Of a stretch of DNA of 64,000 bases, positions 16,334 through 25,356 are shown in pieces (within the stretch, counting starts at the first letter, position 1; each line of letters starts with the position of its first letter). This DNA comes from an uncultured Eubacteriales bacterium (GTDB lineage: Bacteria; Bacillota; Clostridia; Christensenellales; Borkfalkiaceae). The position numbers were made by a program, and so were the translations under genes. Where the stretch lies: NCBI GenBank assembly GCA_900543915.1, contig UQTB01000006.1, positions 19,720-83,719 of the forward strand. The letters run 5' to 3'. The notes beneath the pieces are model-generated. The model did not search any database. It was given only the letters and a program-made list of their open reading frames with translations, and was not told the DNA's origin.

Positions 16334-16440
16334 AAAAAACACCCGAACAGTAACGATACTGCCCAGGTGGTCGGCGATACGCCGTCTGCTCCCCCGCGGT
16401 TATCTCCGCCCATCCACCGGTCACAGACGACGGCGCCCTG
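16334..16440 (-). promoter_or_regulatory. ZTP/ZMP riboswitch (pfl motif) with terminator expression platform
   Basis: Read on the minus strand. The 5' half has the GUGACCGG and GGAGAUAACC-CGGGGGAGC blocks of the pfl RNA motif, closed by a GUCUG/CAGAC stem; the 3' half has CCACCUGGGCAGU, close to the signature CCGCCUGGGCA. That signature is also the left arm of a 13-bp terminator stem (16340-16369, 4-base loop) followed by six T. Ligand-stabilised aptamer should therefore block the terminator and switch pflB-pflA on. Identification rests on the conserved blocks, the structure and the downstream gene. Confidence 0.88.
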
Positions 16441-16475
16441 ACGGGCGCTATCTGTTCATTTGTCTTTTCCCGTTC

Positions 16476-16504
16476 AGTATAACGCCGATCGCCGAAATTG
16501 TCAA
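16476..16504 (-). promoter_or_regulatory. Promoter of riboswitch-pflBA
   Basis: Minus strand TTGACA (16499-16504), 17 bp, TATACT (16476-16481), about 35 bp upstream of the aptamer. Confidence 0.85.
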
Positions 16505-16623
16505 CTGTTTTTTCGCGGACAAACGGAAATTTCTTTTCCCCCGCCGGCGCGCCTTGTTTCGCCTTTTAAAAAATGCCGGCCGATTATTTTTTGATATTTT
16601 TCGGATTATTTTTAAAAAAGGGA

Positions 16624-16652
16624 TTGACAACAGGTCGTTTCTATATTATAAT
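16624..16652 (+). promoter_or_regulatory. Perfect-consensus promoter of the LacI-type regulator
   Basis: TTGACA (16624-16629), 17 bp, TATAAT (16647-16652). Confidence 0.9.
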
Positions 16653-16668
16653 GAGGTTAAAAAAGAAC

Positions 16669-16684
16669 GGTAACACGTATTACC
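16669..16684 (+). promoter_or_regulatory. LacI-family operator, copy 1
   Basis: GGTAACACGTATTACC, a pseudo-palindrome (GGTAA-N6-TTACC with central ACGT) 17 bp after the -10 box of the regulator gene. The core GTAACACGTATTACC recurs at 17719-17733 in front of the ABC operon, which argues for one regulator acting at both. Confidence 0.85.
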
Positions 16685-16695
16685 GCGAGGTGAAT

Positions 16696-17697
16696 TTGAA
16701 AATTTCCAGAAACATGATCGCCAAGGAAGCGGGCGTCACGCCGACGACCGTCTCCTGCGTATTGAACAACACCCGCCCCGTCTCCGCCAAAGTGCGGGCA
16801 AAGGTAATGGCGGCGATCGAAAAATTAAATTACGTGCCCGATCTGGCCGCGCGCGCCATGCTCGGCAAGGGAAGCAAACAGATCTTCGTGATGGTGGACT
16901 CCATCAAAAATCCCTTCTTTGCGGAACTCGTCTACAGCATGGAGGAAGCGGGCATCCAAAAGGGATATTTTTTCAGTATCTGCGGCAAAATGGATATGAA
17001 GACCTATGTCGCGCACATCATCGCGCGCAAGATCGACGCCGTGTACTTCTGTTCGGAAATCAAAAACGAAGAGGCCGTGTACGTCAGCCAGCTGCTGGAA
17101 AACGGCATCAGGATCCTGACCAGCCCCAAATTCAAACATTTTGAGGGGCAGATCTCCCGCATCGACATGGCGACGGGAGAGGCTGCGCGCAGCGCCGTCC
17201 GGCTGCTGACCGCCAAAGGGCACACAAAAATCGGCTTTCTGAACACCTTTTCCGATGAAACGCAGGACGACCGACTGCCCCTTTTTCGGGAGGAAATGCT
17301 GAAAAACGGATTAACGCCGCGCTGCGTCCCCCCCGACCGCACCTGCTTTGCCGGGTTGGAGAGCGGGCGCACGCTCTTCCGCGCACTCATGGAGGCATAT
17401 CCGGATACGACGGCGGTGCTCGGCATCAACGACCTCGTCGCCATCGGCGCGATGAACGAGGCGCAGCGCATGGGATACCGCGTGCCCGAGGATCTCTCTT
17501 TTGTGGGGATCGACGGGATCGAACTCTCTTCTTTGGTGACGCCCCGCCTCACCACCTACCGCTCCAACGCCTCCGAACTGGGGAAAAAGGCGTTTGAAAT
17601 GCTCTGCCAGCTCATCGAAACGGGAGAGATCAGCTCTTACACCCACTCTTTGACCTTGCAGGAAGGCGAATCCGTCCGGGACTTAAAACACGTTTGA
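16696..17697 (+). CDS. LacI-family transcriptional repressor
   Basis: DNA-binding sugar-responsive regulator. Seen: N-terminal helix-turn-helix IAKEAGVTPTTVSCVLNN, hinge-helix-like DLAARAMLGKGSKQI, then a periplasmic-binding-protein-like effector domain (NPFFAEL, GINDLVAIGAMNEAQRMGYRVPEDLSFVGIDG). The start is TTG at 16696 after GAGGTG; this gives 333 residues, standard for the family, whereas the longer upstream frame covers the promoter and operator. Two operator copies (its own leader and the next operon) predict autorepression and control of the glycan operon. Confidence 0.93.
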   Translation: MKISRNMIAKEAGVTPTTVSCVLNNTRPVSAKVRAKVMAAIEKLNYVPDLAARAMLGKGSKQIFVMVDSIKNPFFAELVYSMEEAGIQKGYFFSICGKMDMKTYVAHIIARKIDAVYFCSEIKNEEAVYVSQLLENGIRILTSPKFKHFEGQISRIDMATGEAARSAVRLLTAKGHTKIGFLNTFSDETQDDRLPLFREEMLKNGLTPRCVPPDRTCFAGLESGRTLFRALMEAYPDTTAVLGINDLVAIGAMNEAQRMGYRVPEDLSFVGIDGIELSSLVTPRLTTYRSNASELGKKAFEMLCQLIETGEISSYTHSLTLQEGESVRDLKHV

Positions 17698-17708
17698 CGT
17701 GTTTTTTT
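17686..17708 (+). terminator. Weak terminator overlapping the lacI-type stop codon
   Basis: Stem AAAACACG / CGTGTTTT with TTTGA loop, followed by T-run; the stop codon TGA sits in the loop. It separates the regulator from the ABC operon. Confidence 0.6.
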
Positions 17709-17717
17709 ACCGCAAAC

Positions 17718-17733
17718 AGTAACACGTATTACC
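17718..17733 (+). promoter_or_regulatory. LacI-family operator, copy 2
   Basis: AGTAACACGTATTACC, 15 of 16 bases identical to copy 1, located between the terminator and the ribosome site of the first permease. No convincing promoter was found in this gap, so either a poor promoter overlaps it or the site also works by blocking readthrough from the regulator gene. Confidence 0.8.
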
Positions 17734-17751
17734 GTTATAAAGGAGAAAAAA

Positions 17752-18672
17752 ATGAAACGTCTGAAAAAATGGACGAAAGCGCAGACCATGCTGTTTATCA
17801 TGGCGGCGATGGGAGCGGTGTTTCTGCTCGTATTCAACTATGCGCCCATGTTCGGCATCGTGCTCGCCTTCAAAAAGGGAGATTACGTGATCAACATCAA
17901 GAACGCGATCTTTCATTCGGAATGGGTGGGCTGGGAAAATTTTGAAAAATTTCTCACCGATCCCGAATTCAAAGACGTTGTCATCAACACGCTGGGGCTG
18001 AACGTCCTCTCCCTCGTCTTTACCTTTCCCGCGCCCATCATCTTCGCGCTGTTGGTGAACGAGCTGAAAAACGGGCGCTTCAAAAAAGGCGTGCAGACCA
18101 TTTCCTACTTCCCTTACTTTTTGTCCTGGGCGGTGTACGGCGGCATCATTCTCAGCCTGATCGACCCGCAGACCGGTCTCGTCAACGACGTGCTCCTGCG
18201 GCTGGGGCTGACTTCGGAACCCGTCAATTTCGGAAGAAGCGAGTATTTCTGGGGGCTGATGATCGTGACCGCGCTGCTGAAAGGCATCGGCTGGGGCTCC
18301 GTTATCTACGTGGCGGCGATCGCGGGGATTGACGGGGCGATGTACGAAGCGGCCGACATCGACGGCGCGGGGCGCTTCGGCAAGATGCTCTTTATTACCC
18401 TCCCCTCCATCGCGCCCACGATCACGGTATTTTTGATTCTCTCCGTCTCCAATCTCCTAAACAGCGGCTTTGATCAGATCTGGATTTTCAGAAATCAGAT
18501 GAACCTCGACCGCAGCGAGATGATCGACACATACGTCTACCAGCACGGCGTGCTCAACCACAGATATTCCTACACCACGGCGATCGGGCTGCTGAAATCC
18601 GTCGTCGCGCTGATTCTGCTGACCGGCTCCAATTTTCTGAGTAAAAAACTGACGGGAAGGGGGATTTACTGA
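17752..18672 (+). CDS. Sugar ABC transporter permease (LplB-type)
   Basis: Membrane permease of a carbohydrate importer. Seen: 306 residues, six predicted helices, typical N-terminus (QTMLFIMAAMGAVFLLVFNYAPMFGIVLAF, quoted parts of one helix and loop), EAA loop YEAADIDGAGRFGKMLFIT and the C-terminal FLSKKLTGRGIY. LplB/YtcP-class importers carry oligosaccharides or glycan-derived sugars. ATG follows AAAGGAGAAAAAA. It overlaps the second permease at the stop/start (TGATG). No ATPase gene is present; these systems commonly share an MsmK-like ATPase encoded elsewhere. Confidence 0.95.
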   Translation: MKRLKKWTKAQTMLFIMAAMGAVFLLVFNYAPMFGIVLAFKKGDYVINIKNAIFHSEWVGWENFEKFLTDPEFKDVVINTLGLNVLSLVFTFPAPIIFALLVNELKNGRFKKGVQTISYFPYFLSWAVYGGIILSLIDPQTGLVNDVLLRLGLTSEPVNFGRSEYFWGLMIVTALLKGIGWGSVIYVAAIAGIDGAMYEAADIDGAGRFGKMLFITLPSIAPTITVFLILSVSNLLNSGFDQIWIFRNQMNLDRSEMIDTYVYQHGVLNHRYSYTTAIGLLKSVVALILLTGSNFLSKKLTGRGIY

Positions 18673-19550
18673 TGAAAAAACGCGCGCGGAAATATACGGC
18701 GTTCGACGTCGTTCTGATCGTCCTCTTCTGCCTGTTTTCCTTTCTGATGATTTACCCCGTCTATTACGTCCTGATCGGCTCGTTCAACGAGGGCATGGAT
18801 TACCTTTCGGGCGGCATCTATCTGTTCCCGCGGAAATTCACGGCCGCAAACTACTACGTGGTGTTTGCGGATGCAAAGCTGTGGCAGGCGTATTTCATCA
18901 CCGTGAGCCGCACCGTTCTGGGAACGGCGATCGCGCTCTGGTTCACCGTTACCGTCGCCTATGCGATGAGCAGAAAGGAGCTTCCTTTCAAAAATTTCTT
19001 TTACTTTCTCAATATCTTCACGATGTTTTTCAGCGGCGGGCTGATTCCCTTCTTTCTGATCATCAACCTGTTGGGACTTTACGATACTTACTGGCTGTAC
19101 CTGATCCCCTGCATGTACTCCGTGTATCACATGATCATCATCGCCAACTACTTCAGGGCACTCCCGGAAGAACTGCGGGAGGCCGCCGTCCTGGACGGCG
19201 CCGGAGAATGGCGGCTGCTCTATACCATCGCAATTCCCCTCTCCACCCCCGTCATCGCGACGGTAGGACTGTGGACGGCGATCGGGCACTGGAACTCTTA
19301 CTTCGATTCCATGGTTTACACTCAGTCCGAAAGCCTTACGACGCTGCAGTATTATCTGATGCAGATGATCAATTCCAAGAACATCGATCTCGGTGGCGTC
19401 ACGCTTCCGGACAACGTCGCCGAGAACATCACCGCGGAAGTCATCACGTTCGCCTCCATCATGGTGAGCATCCTCCCCGTTATGTTCATATTTCCCTTCC
19501 TCACCAGATTTTTCGAGAAAGGGATTATGATAGGATCGTTAAAAGGTTAA
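18672..19550 (+). CDS. Sugar ABC transporter permease (YtcP-type)
   Basis: Second permease of the importer, MalG-like. Seen: 292 residues, six hydrophobic spans, typical opening DVVLIVLFCLFSFLMIYPVYY, EAA loop REAAVLDGAGEWRLLYTIAIP, and C-terminus FFEKGIMIGSLKG, which is characteristic of the YtcP group. Start codon shares the A of the previous stop (TGATG). The heterodimer with the preceding permease would form the channel. Confidence 0.95.
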   Translation: MKKRARKYTAFDVVLIVLFCLFSFLMIYPVYYVLIGSFNEGMDYLSGGIYLFPRKFTAANYYVVFADAKLWQAYFITVSRTVLGTAIALWFTVTVAYAMSRKELPFKNFFYFLNIFTMFFSGGLIPFFLIINLLGLYDTYWLYLIPCMYSVYHMIIIANYFRALPEELREAAVLDGAGEWRLLYTIAIPLSTPVIATVGLWTAIGHWNSYFDSMVYTQSESLTTLQYYLMQMINSKNIDLGGVTLPDNVAENITAEVITFASIMVSILPVMFIFPFLTRFFEKGIMIGSLKG

Positions 19551-19560
19551 AGGAGAAACT

Positions 19561-21288
19561 ATGAAAAAAATTCTGATCGCTTTATTGGTTTTTATCCTGG
19601 CGGTTTCCTCTGCCGCGTGCAGCAAAACCCCGAAGAGAACGGACGAATTTCTCGACAACTTCGAGACCGTTACGGACAAAGACACGCCCAGCTGGGAATT
19701 TGACCGGGCCGACTACGATCTCACTTGGTTTATCGACGCGCCCTGGATGGTCTGGCCGACGTACGGAGCGGATCTCGTATCCCGCACGATCTACGAGAAA
19801 ACAGGCTGCAAAATCCAGTTTTCCGTGGCGGGCGATTACCTCAGCTCCGAACTCTCCACCATGCTGAGCTCGGAACAACTGCCGGACGTTCTGACCATTC
19901 AGGCTGCCTCCATCTACGCAAACCAGCTGCCCGACCAGGATTACGTTTGGTCGCTGGATACGCTGATGGACCGTTTCGCGCCCTCCATGACCGACCGCTA
20001 CCGCGTACAGCAGAAAGACGTTTACGACTGGTTCAAACAGGACGGCGCGCTCTACGGCATCCCAAATCTCTCCTATTCCGATTACTACATCGGAGACGAC
20101 AAGCTGATGCCGAACGGTGCAATTCTCGTGCGCAGGGACTGGTACGAGGAAGTGCGCGAACAGACGGGCGAAGACATGACCACGAAGGAGAGCTTTCTCG
20201 CCGGCGTGAAATATATCACCGATAAATACAGCAATGCGATCGGCGTACAGCTGGATCCCTTCAACGCGACGGGGAATCTCTCCGTGACCTGGCTCAGCCA
20301 GTATTTTGCCGTTCCATTTGAAAAGGAAGACGGATCGTACAACTACCAGCTCGCAGACAAGGGATATGAGGAGGTCATTTCCTTTCTCAACACCCTTGCC
20401 GTGAACCGCTACATCAACGAGGCGAATTTCACCGCGAACACGGACAGCGTGACCCGCAACATCTCCCTCGGCAACGTGTTCGTCAGCATGACGACGCCGC
20501 AGAACTACAACAACGCGTTCATCAACTGCTACCAGAACGGCATCCGCTACGTTCCCCTGGTCCTGAAAAACGATGCGGGCGACGCGCCCGTACTCCAGGA
20601 TCTCCGCGGAAAGGGCTATATGCTCTCCTTCATCACCAAGAGCTGCGACCGGCCGGACAAGGTGATCAAGCTCTTCGACTATCTGACCAGCGAAGAGGGA
20701 CAGCTGCTCATCAATTTCGGCGTCGAGGGCGACACGTTCACCTGGGACGAGGACAAAGAGCACGTCGTCTGGACGGAAAAGTACATCGAAGACTATGAAA
20801 ACGAAAACACCACGCAGTACGGATTCGGCATGTGCAATGTCCTCCTGAACCAGAGTTTTTACGACAAGGTAAAACCGGAAGGAACGGCCTGTAAAAAAGA
20901 ATCCGCAATGTACATTGAGGATCTCAAGGCGCCCCTTTCCCCCTACAGCTACGATTACACCGCTTCTTTCCTGCTGCCGGACACCTCCGCTGCGAACTAC
21001 TTTGATTTCGTGGAACAGCAGGACCGCGTCAACCGCATCTGGGGAAGATTTCTCCCGCAGATGATCTCGGCGGCAAGCAACGCCGATGCGCTGAAAATCC
21101 TGGCTTCCACGCTGGACTCCATGCGGCAGAACGGACTGGACTTCGTGATCTCGTTCATGGCGGAAGGATACGAGCGCGCCAAGGCGACCGCCGGCATGGA
21201 ATACGGCTGGCCCTGTCACCGGGAAAATTACCGGGCGCCGCAAACGGGGCCGAACGGCGATTTCTCATACTGCCAATACGACATCTGA
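19561..21288 (+). CDS. Extracellular sugar-binding lipoprotein (LplA-like)
   Basis: Solute-binding protein of the same importer, family 1. Seen: lipoprotein signal peptide with lipobox SSAAC (Cys20), then a large 575-residue body as usual for partners of LplB/YtcP permeases. Aromatic-rich stretches (ISYSDYYIGDDK-like region, WPTYG, YSYDYTASF) are compatible with carbohydrate stacking. ATG after TAAAGGAGAAACT, 10 bp after the permease stop. Ligand unknown; operon context (nucleoside hydrolase, propeller lipoproteins) suggests a glycan or glycoside. Confidence 0.92.
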   Translation: MKKILIALLVFILAVSSAACSKTPKRTDEFLDNFETVTDKDTPSWEFDRADYDLTWFIDAPWMVWPTYGADLVSRTIYEKTGCKIQFSVAGDYLSSELSTMLSSEQLPDVLTIQAASIYANQLPDQDYVWSLDTLMDRFAPSMTDRYRVQQKDVYDWFKQDGALYGIPNLSYSDYYIGDDKLMPNGAILVRRDWYEEVREQTGEDMTTKESFLAGVKYITDKYSNAIGVQLDPFNATGNLSVTWLSQYFAVPFEKEDGSYNYQLADKGYEEVISFLNTLAVNRYINEANFTANTDSVTRNISLGNVFVSMTTPQNYNNAFINCYQNGIRYVPLVLKNDAGDAPVLQDLRGKGYMLSFITKSCDRPDKVIKLFDYLTSEEGQLLINFGVEGDTFTWDEDKEHVVWTEKYIEDYENENTTQYGFGMCNVLLNQSFYDKVKPEGTACKKESAMYIEDLKAPLSPYSYDYTASFLLPDTSAANYFDFVEQQDRVNRIWGRFLPQMISAASNADALKILASTLDSMRQNGLDFVISFMAEGYERAKATAGMEYGWPCHRENYRAPQTGPNGDFSYCQYDI

Positions 21289-21301
21289 CAAGGAGCGCTT
21301 T

Positions 21302-22222
21302 ATGGAAGAAAAATACATCATAGACACCGATATCGGGGACGATATCGACGACGCGTTCGCCCTTCTTTTGGCGTTGCGCGCAGAGCTCGATCTCGTCGGC
21401 ATCACGACAGTCTTCCGCAATTCTCTGCAGCGCGCGAAGATGACAAAGCGGCTGCTTTCCCTCTTCGGCAAGCCGGAGATCCCCGTCCGCGCGGGGGTGG
21501 ATACGGCAATCACGCAGAGAATGGAATACCTGCTGCCCGCAGAGATGCTGGCAAAGGAAGAAAGCGCCGGATATTACACGCTGCCCCAGTATTTGCCGGA
21601 GATGGAGGAGGAACAGATAGACGAAGAACACGCGGTGGACTTTATCATCCGCCAGGCGAGAACGTATCCCGGTCAGCTCGTGCTGATCGCCATAGGGCCC
21701 TTTTCCAACGCGGCGATGGCGCTGCGGAAGGCGCCCGATATCGCGGATAAACTCAAAGAGATCCGCATCATCGGCGGTTACTATACGGCGGACGTAGCCG
21801 AATGGAACATTTTATGCGATCCCGAATCGGCGAAAATCGTCTTCGGCGCCGGAGTCCCCGTCAAGGCGTTCGGGCTGGACATCACCATGAATTGCCCGCT
21901 CACGGACGAAGACCTGGCGCATTACGCCTCCATGCCCGCCCCCTGCGACAAGCTGGTCGGCCGCATGATGGAAAAGTGGTTTGAGCACTACCGCTTCGAG
22001 CGCCCGGTGGTGCACGACGCGGTGATGATCGCGGATATTCTCGATCCCGGCGTCGTGCGTTACGAGACGAAATTCGTCCGCATCGGCGTCGCCGGCGCGG
22101 AACGCGGCAAATCCATCGTGGAATCTGAAAAGAACGCTGAAAACGCGGCGGTATCCGTCGGCCTCGGGCTCGATCCCGGTCGGTTCTTCAGGCTCTTCCG
22201 CCGCTACGTATTCCGGCAATAA
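21302..22222 (+). CDS. Nucleoside hydrolase (IU-NH family)
   Basis: Cytosolic N-ribohydrolase that splits nucleosides into base and ribose. Seen: the calcium-binding N-terminal motif DTDIGDDIDDAFAL at residues 8-21, NPs-like GPFSNAAMALRKAPD near 137, EWNILCDPESAKIVF (family N-x-x-x-DP-A block) near 176, and HDAVMIADILDP near 238. 306 residues, typical. ATG after AAGGAGCGCTTT. Its place inside a glycan importer operon is unusual and suggests that the imported ligand contains, or is taken up together with, ribosides; some family members act on other N-glycosides. Confidence 0.93.
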   Translation: MEEKYIIDTDIGDDIDDAFALLLALRAELDLVGITTVFRNSLQRAKMTKRLLSLFGKPEIPVRAGVDTAITQRMEYLLPAEMLAKEESAGYYTLPQYLPEMEEEQIDEEHAVDFIIRQARTYPGQLVLIAIGPFSNAAMALRKAPDIADKLKEIRIIGGYYTADVAEWNILCDPESAKIVFGAGVPVKAFGLDITMNCPLTDEDLAHYASMPAPCDKLVGRMMEKWFEHYRFERPVVHDAVMIADILDPGVVRYETKFVRIGVAGAERGKSIVESEKNAENAAVSVGLGLDPGRFFRLFRRYVFRQ

Positions 22223-22246
22223 AAATCATTAAAGGAGGAAAAAAAT

Positions 22247-24250
22247 ATGAAACGAATCAAACTAGTCAGCCTGATCCTGGCGATCGCCGTCATGACGGCA
22301 TGTGCGGCCAACGTCTACGCCGCGCCGCTGAGCGATTACAAGCCGTCCTTCGCGGATTCCGTGATCGACGGGATCGGCATCACCCAGGCGGGCGAATCGG
22401 GGGGCGGCGTCATGCTCGAACAGTACGCGCTCTCCACGCAAAATCTCTCCGCGGCAAAGTCGCTGATCATCCGCTACTACAACCCCACCGGCGCGGCGTG
22501 GCCCTTCTATCTCATCGCGCAGCAAAGCGGTGCGCTCCTCAACCCGGCGGACGGCACCGAATATCGGCTTTACGACGATTCTTTCGCGCTGGTCGAAACC
22601 GGGACCGTGCAGTACGGCGCCGTCGCGCCCGCCGCCGCAGCCGCCGGGTATCTCGTGATCCCCGCCGCGGCATTCGGGGCGCTGGGCACCGTCGAAGCGC
22701 TCTACCTCACGCTCCCCGCGGCAGCTCCGGAGCAGATCGGCGTCACCGTTCTGCACTTCGGATGGATCGGGTATTACGAGTCGGAGACGCCCGATTTCGC
22801 GACAGATTATCGGGTGCTCACCGATTTCTCCACGTGGACGGAGGCGTATTTCGCGGGAAGAGCCACCGATCCGGCCGGCGCGGCGCTCTCCATCGTCAAG
22901 AGCACCCTGGACAAGAACGCGACGCTCTCCGGCATGATCGACGGCGTACAGATCACGCAGGTCGGGTTTCCCGGCACGTATGCGGAGGCAGGTCTGATGA
23001 TCAACCGCTTCGAGACGGCGGAAGGAACCTTTGCCGACCTCAAAGACGTCACCTATTTCGCCTTTGAATACGCGAACCCCCTCGGGCGCACAGCGCTCAT
23101 CAAGATGCAGGACGCCGCCGGTACGCAGGCGACGATCGCTGAGAAGTCGGAGATCACCTTCCTCGACCGTAATTTTGAAAATCCGCGCGTCGTCAGTCAG
23201 GCGGATCCCTATATGCGCACGGATACAGGGAGCGGCTGGATGATCGTGCCCCGCACGGCGTTTACGGGGCTCGGAGATACGCTCGCGGCGTGCTATCTCC
23301 TGCTCAACGCTTATGACGCGTCCCTGAACGGCTCCGCGATCCAGTTCGGCAAGATCCTTACCTATCGGGGAGAAATTGCCGATTACACAGCGGGAGAGGT
23401 CATCGCCGATCCCTATTCCTGGTCCCTCACGGACTACACCGCCCGCCTGGCAACGACGTCGCAGAAACCCGTCGTACAGATGGCGCGCGTCCAATCTGCG
23501 CCGCTGATCGAAATTCCCATCGCCTGCGATTTCGGCGACGTGCGGATTCTGGAGGATTTCTCCGCCGGCTACAGCGAAGACGAAGCGGAATACAACGCCG
23601 CCATGGCGGGAAAGATCTACGACAAGGTCGGAGGGCTCACGGTGGCGCGCAGCGCTTCCGAATACGGAACGGCGCTCAAAGTAACCGTGACGGAGCCGAA
23701 AGCAGACCGGCCGGACGATTATGCGGGGCTTACCTTCGCCGCCAAAGCCGCTGTCAACCGCTGGACGCGCTGGAAGAACGACGAGGATTCGCTCGAGGGC
23801 GTCACGCTCTTTTTCTCCAACCGATCGGACATGGAAATTTCCTTCAGCTTTGAAATCGATGAATTCGACCCCGATCAGAATCTGTCGGAAAACCCCAGCG
23901 GAGAACGCTGGAGCGTGGCGCTGGGCGCGCGCGTCATTCTCTACGATACCGTAAAAGAGCAGCAGTCCCTCGTTCACGCTACGCCCACCGTCAATATTCC
24001 CGCAGGGTTTACCGGCTGGGTTAGGATCCCCGTAAGCGGATTCAAGAAAGCGGCATGGTGCACCTGGGGCAATTCCGTACTCGACCTGACGAACGTACCG
24101 CAGTTCACCCTGGCGTTCAATACGCAGATCAATCTCGGCGCGGAATTCGTTTTGGACAGCATCGGGCTCTACTATAACAAGACCGTCGTCAAATCCATGT
24201 TCCGCGACAACGGCAGCTCCTTAAAGGACAATATGGAGGCAGGAAAATGA
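22247..24250 (+). CDS. Large secreted protein with two internal repeats
   Basis: Function not recognised. Signal peptide with a possible lipobox (MTAC, Cys19) or alternative cleavage after VYA. Two tandem modules of about 180-190 residues begin SVIDGIGITQAG (about 37) and GMIDGVQITQVG (about 225); both run through a similar beta-rich pattern ending in a GW/GxI-Y strand (HFGWIGYYESE and QFGKILTYRGE). A third, C-terminal beta-rich module (about 460-650) has FVLDSIGLYYN at its end, typical of carbohydrate-binding jelly-roll folds. It is therefore probably a surface glycan-binding protein. 667 residues; the next gene overlaps by 4 bp. Confidence 0.8.
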   Translation: MKRIKLVSLILAIAVMTACAANVYAAPLSDYKPSFADSVIDGIGITQAGESGGGVMLEQYALSTQNLSAAKSLIIRYYNPTGAAWPFYLIAQQSGALLNPADGTEYRLYDDSFALVETGTVQYGAVAPAAAAAGYLVIPAAAFGALGTVEALYLTLPAAAPEQIGVTVLHFGWIGYYESETPDFATDYRVLTDFSTWTEAYFAGRATDPAGAALSIVKSTLDKNATLSGMIDGVQITQVGFPGTYAEAGLMINRFETAEGTFADLKDVTYFAFEYANPLGRTALIKMQDAAGTQATIAEKSEITFLDRNFENPRVVSQADPYMRTDTGSGWMIVPRTAFTGLGDTLAACYLLLNAYDASLNGSAIQFGKILTYRGEIADYTAGEVIADPYSWSLTDYTARLATTSQKPVVQMARVQSAPLIEIPIACDFGDVRILEDFSAGYSEDEAEYNAAMAGKIYDKVGGLTVARSASEYGTALKVTVTEPKADRPDDYAGLTFAAKAAVNRWTRWKNDEDSLEGVTLFFSNRSDMEISFSFEIDEFDPDQNLSENPSGERWSVALGARVILYDTVKEQQSLVHATPTVNIPAGFTGWVRIPVSGFKKAAWCTWGNSVLDLTNVPQFTLAFNTQINLGAEFVLDSIGLYYNKTVVKSMFRDNGSSLKDNMEAGK

Positions 24251-25353
24251 AAAAGATTACGATAATGGCATTTCTTCTGGCGTTCGTTCTCGCGTTCGGC
24301 GCGTGCGAAGAGCCCCAGAACAACGCGCCCGTTTTGCGGAATCCCGAGGGTACGATCTCTTACCTCTTCCCCTCGTATGAAGGTTTTTATTACGAAGCAC
24401 CCTCTGTTCTGACGGAGGAAAACCGCTTGGTCGTCAGCTATACCACAAACGCGACCGGGGGCTCCGAAGACAGCGTGATTGCCGTCCGCACGGCGGCAAA
24501 GAGCGGCTCCGCCTGGGACTTTTCGGCAGAGCCCTCCGTCGCAGTCGCGCCCTCTGCGGACGGATGGGACAAATACAACGTCGGCAACGGCGACATCGTT
24601 GCAGGGAGCTTCACCTACCGGGGAACGGATTACTCTTATCTGATGGCTTATGAAGCGAGTCCCGCCGCCGCGGAAAAGCGTTTTTCCGTAGGGCTCGCCG
24701 TCTCTTCCGACCTGAAAAACTGGGAGAAGGTGGGAAACGCCCCCTTCCTCTCCTATGATTACGAGACGTACGGCGACACCGCCGGGATCTGCTATCCCAG
24801 CCTCGTCAACCTCAACGGAAAAGGCAACATCCTGCTCTTTTATACCTACGCCTCCTCTACCGTGACCGAAACCAGGTTCGTAGAGGCAAATCTCTCCGAC
24901 CTCGATCATCCCGCCGTATCGGGCAGCATCTCCGTCGCGCACGAGGGACTTCCCCTGGACGGCAACGAGTGGGCTGTCGTGACGAATGCCGATTTCGCAT
25001 ACGACGCGGAAACGGATGAAATCTTCATCGTCAAGGACGGTTTCCCCTATGCCGCGCAGAACGCGCAGAAAGCGACCAAAGTCGAGATCGCCAAAATCGC
25101 GCTCGAATCTCTCTACGCGCAGACGGCGCGCTGGACGCCCGTCTGCTCGATCGTGGACGAATTCGTCGCGGGCGGGTACTCCCGCATCTACTCCGCGGCG
25201 TTCGTCTCCGACGCATGCGCATGGATTGCGGGCGAAGAAGTTTCCATCGCGTTCACCTCGGGCGTCGCGCAGAAAAACGCCGAAGACAAGACATGGATCC
25301 ACAGCCCGGGCATCCATCTTCTCTCCATCGAAGCTGCACTGCGGGAGGACTGA
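24247..25353 (+). CDS. Beta-propeller-like lipoprotein (glycosidase-like), copy 1
   Basis: Lipoprotein with lipobox AFGAC (Cys20); 368 residues. The body has repeated blades such as TYRGTDYSYLMAYEAS and VGLAVSSDLKNWEKVG, typical of five-bladed propellers of the GH43/GH32-like superfamily, but I cannot identify the three acidic catalytic residues with certainty, so it may be a binding protein. ATG overlaps the previous stop (ATGA). It is paralogous to the next gene (shared YRGTDY-YLMAY and DL-W blocks), indicating tandem duplication. Confidence 0.75.
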   Translation: MKKITIMAFLLAFVLAFGACEEPQNNAPVLRNPEGTISYLFPSYEGFYYEAPSVLTEENRLVVSYTTNATGGSEDSVIAVRTAAKSGSAWDFSAEPSVAVAPSADGWDKYNVGNGDIVAGSFTYRGTDYSYLMAYEASPAAAEKRFSVGLAVSSDLKNWEKVGNAPFLSYDYETYGDTAGICYPSLVNLNGKGNILLFYTYASSTVTETRFVEANLSDLDHPAVSGSISVAHEGLPLDGNEWAVVTNADFAYDAETDEIFIVKDGFPYAAQNAQKATKVEIAKIALESLYAQTARWTPVCSIVDEFVAGGYSRIYSAAFVSDACAWIAGEEVSIAFTSGVAQKNAEDKTWIHSPGIHLLSIEAALRED

Positions 25354-25356
25354 CCG

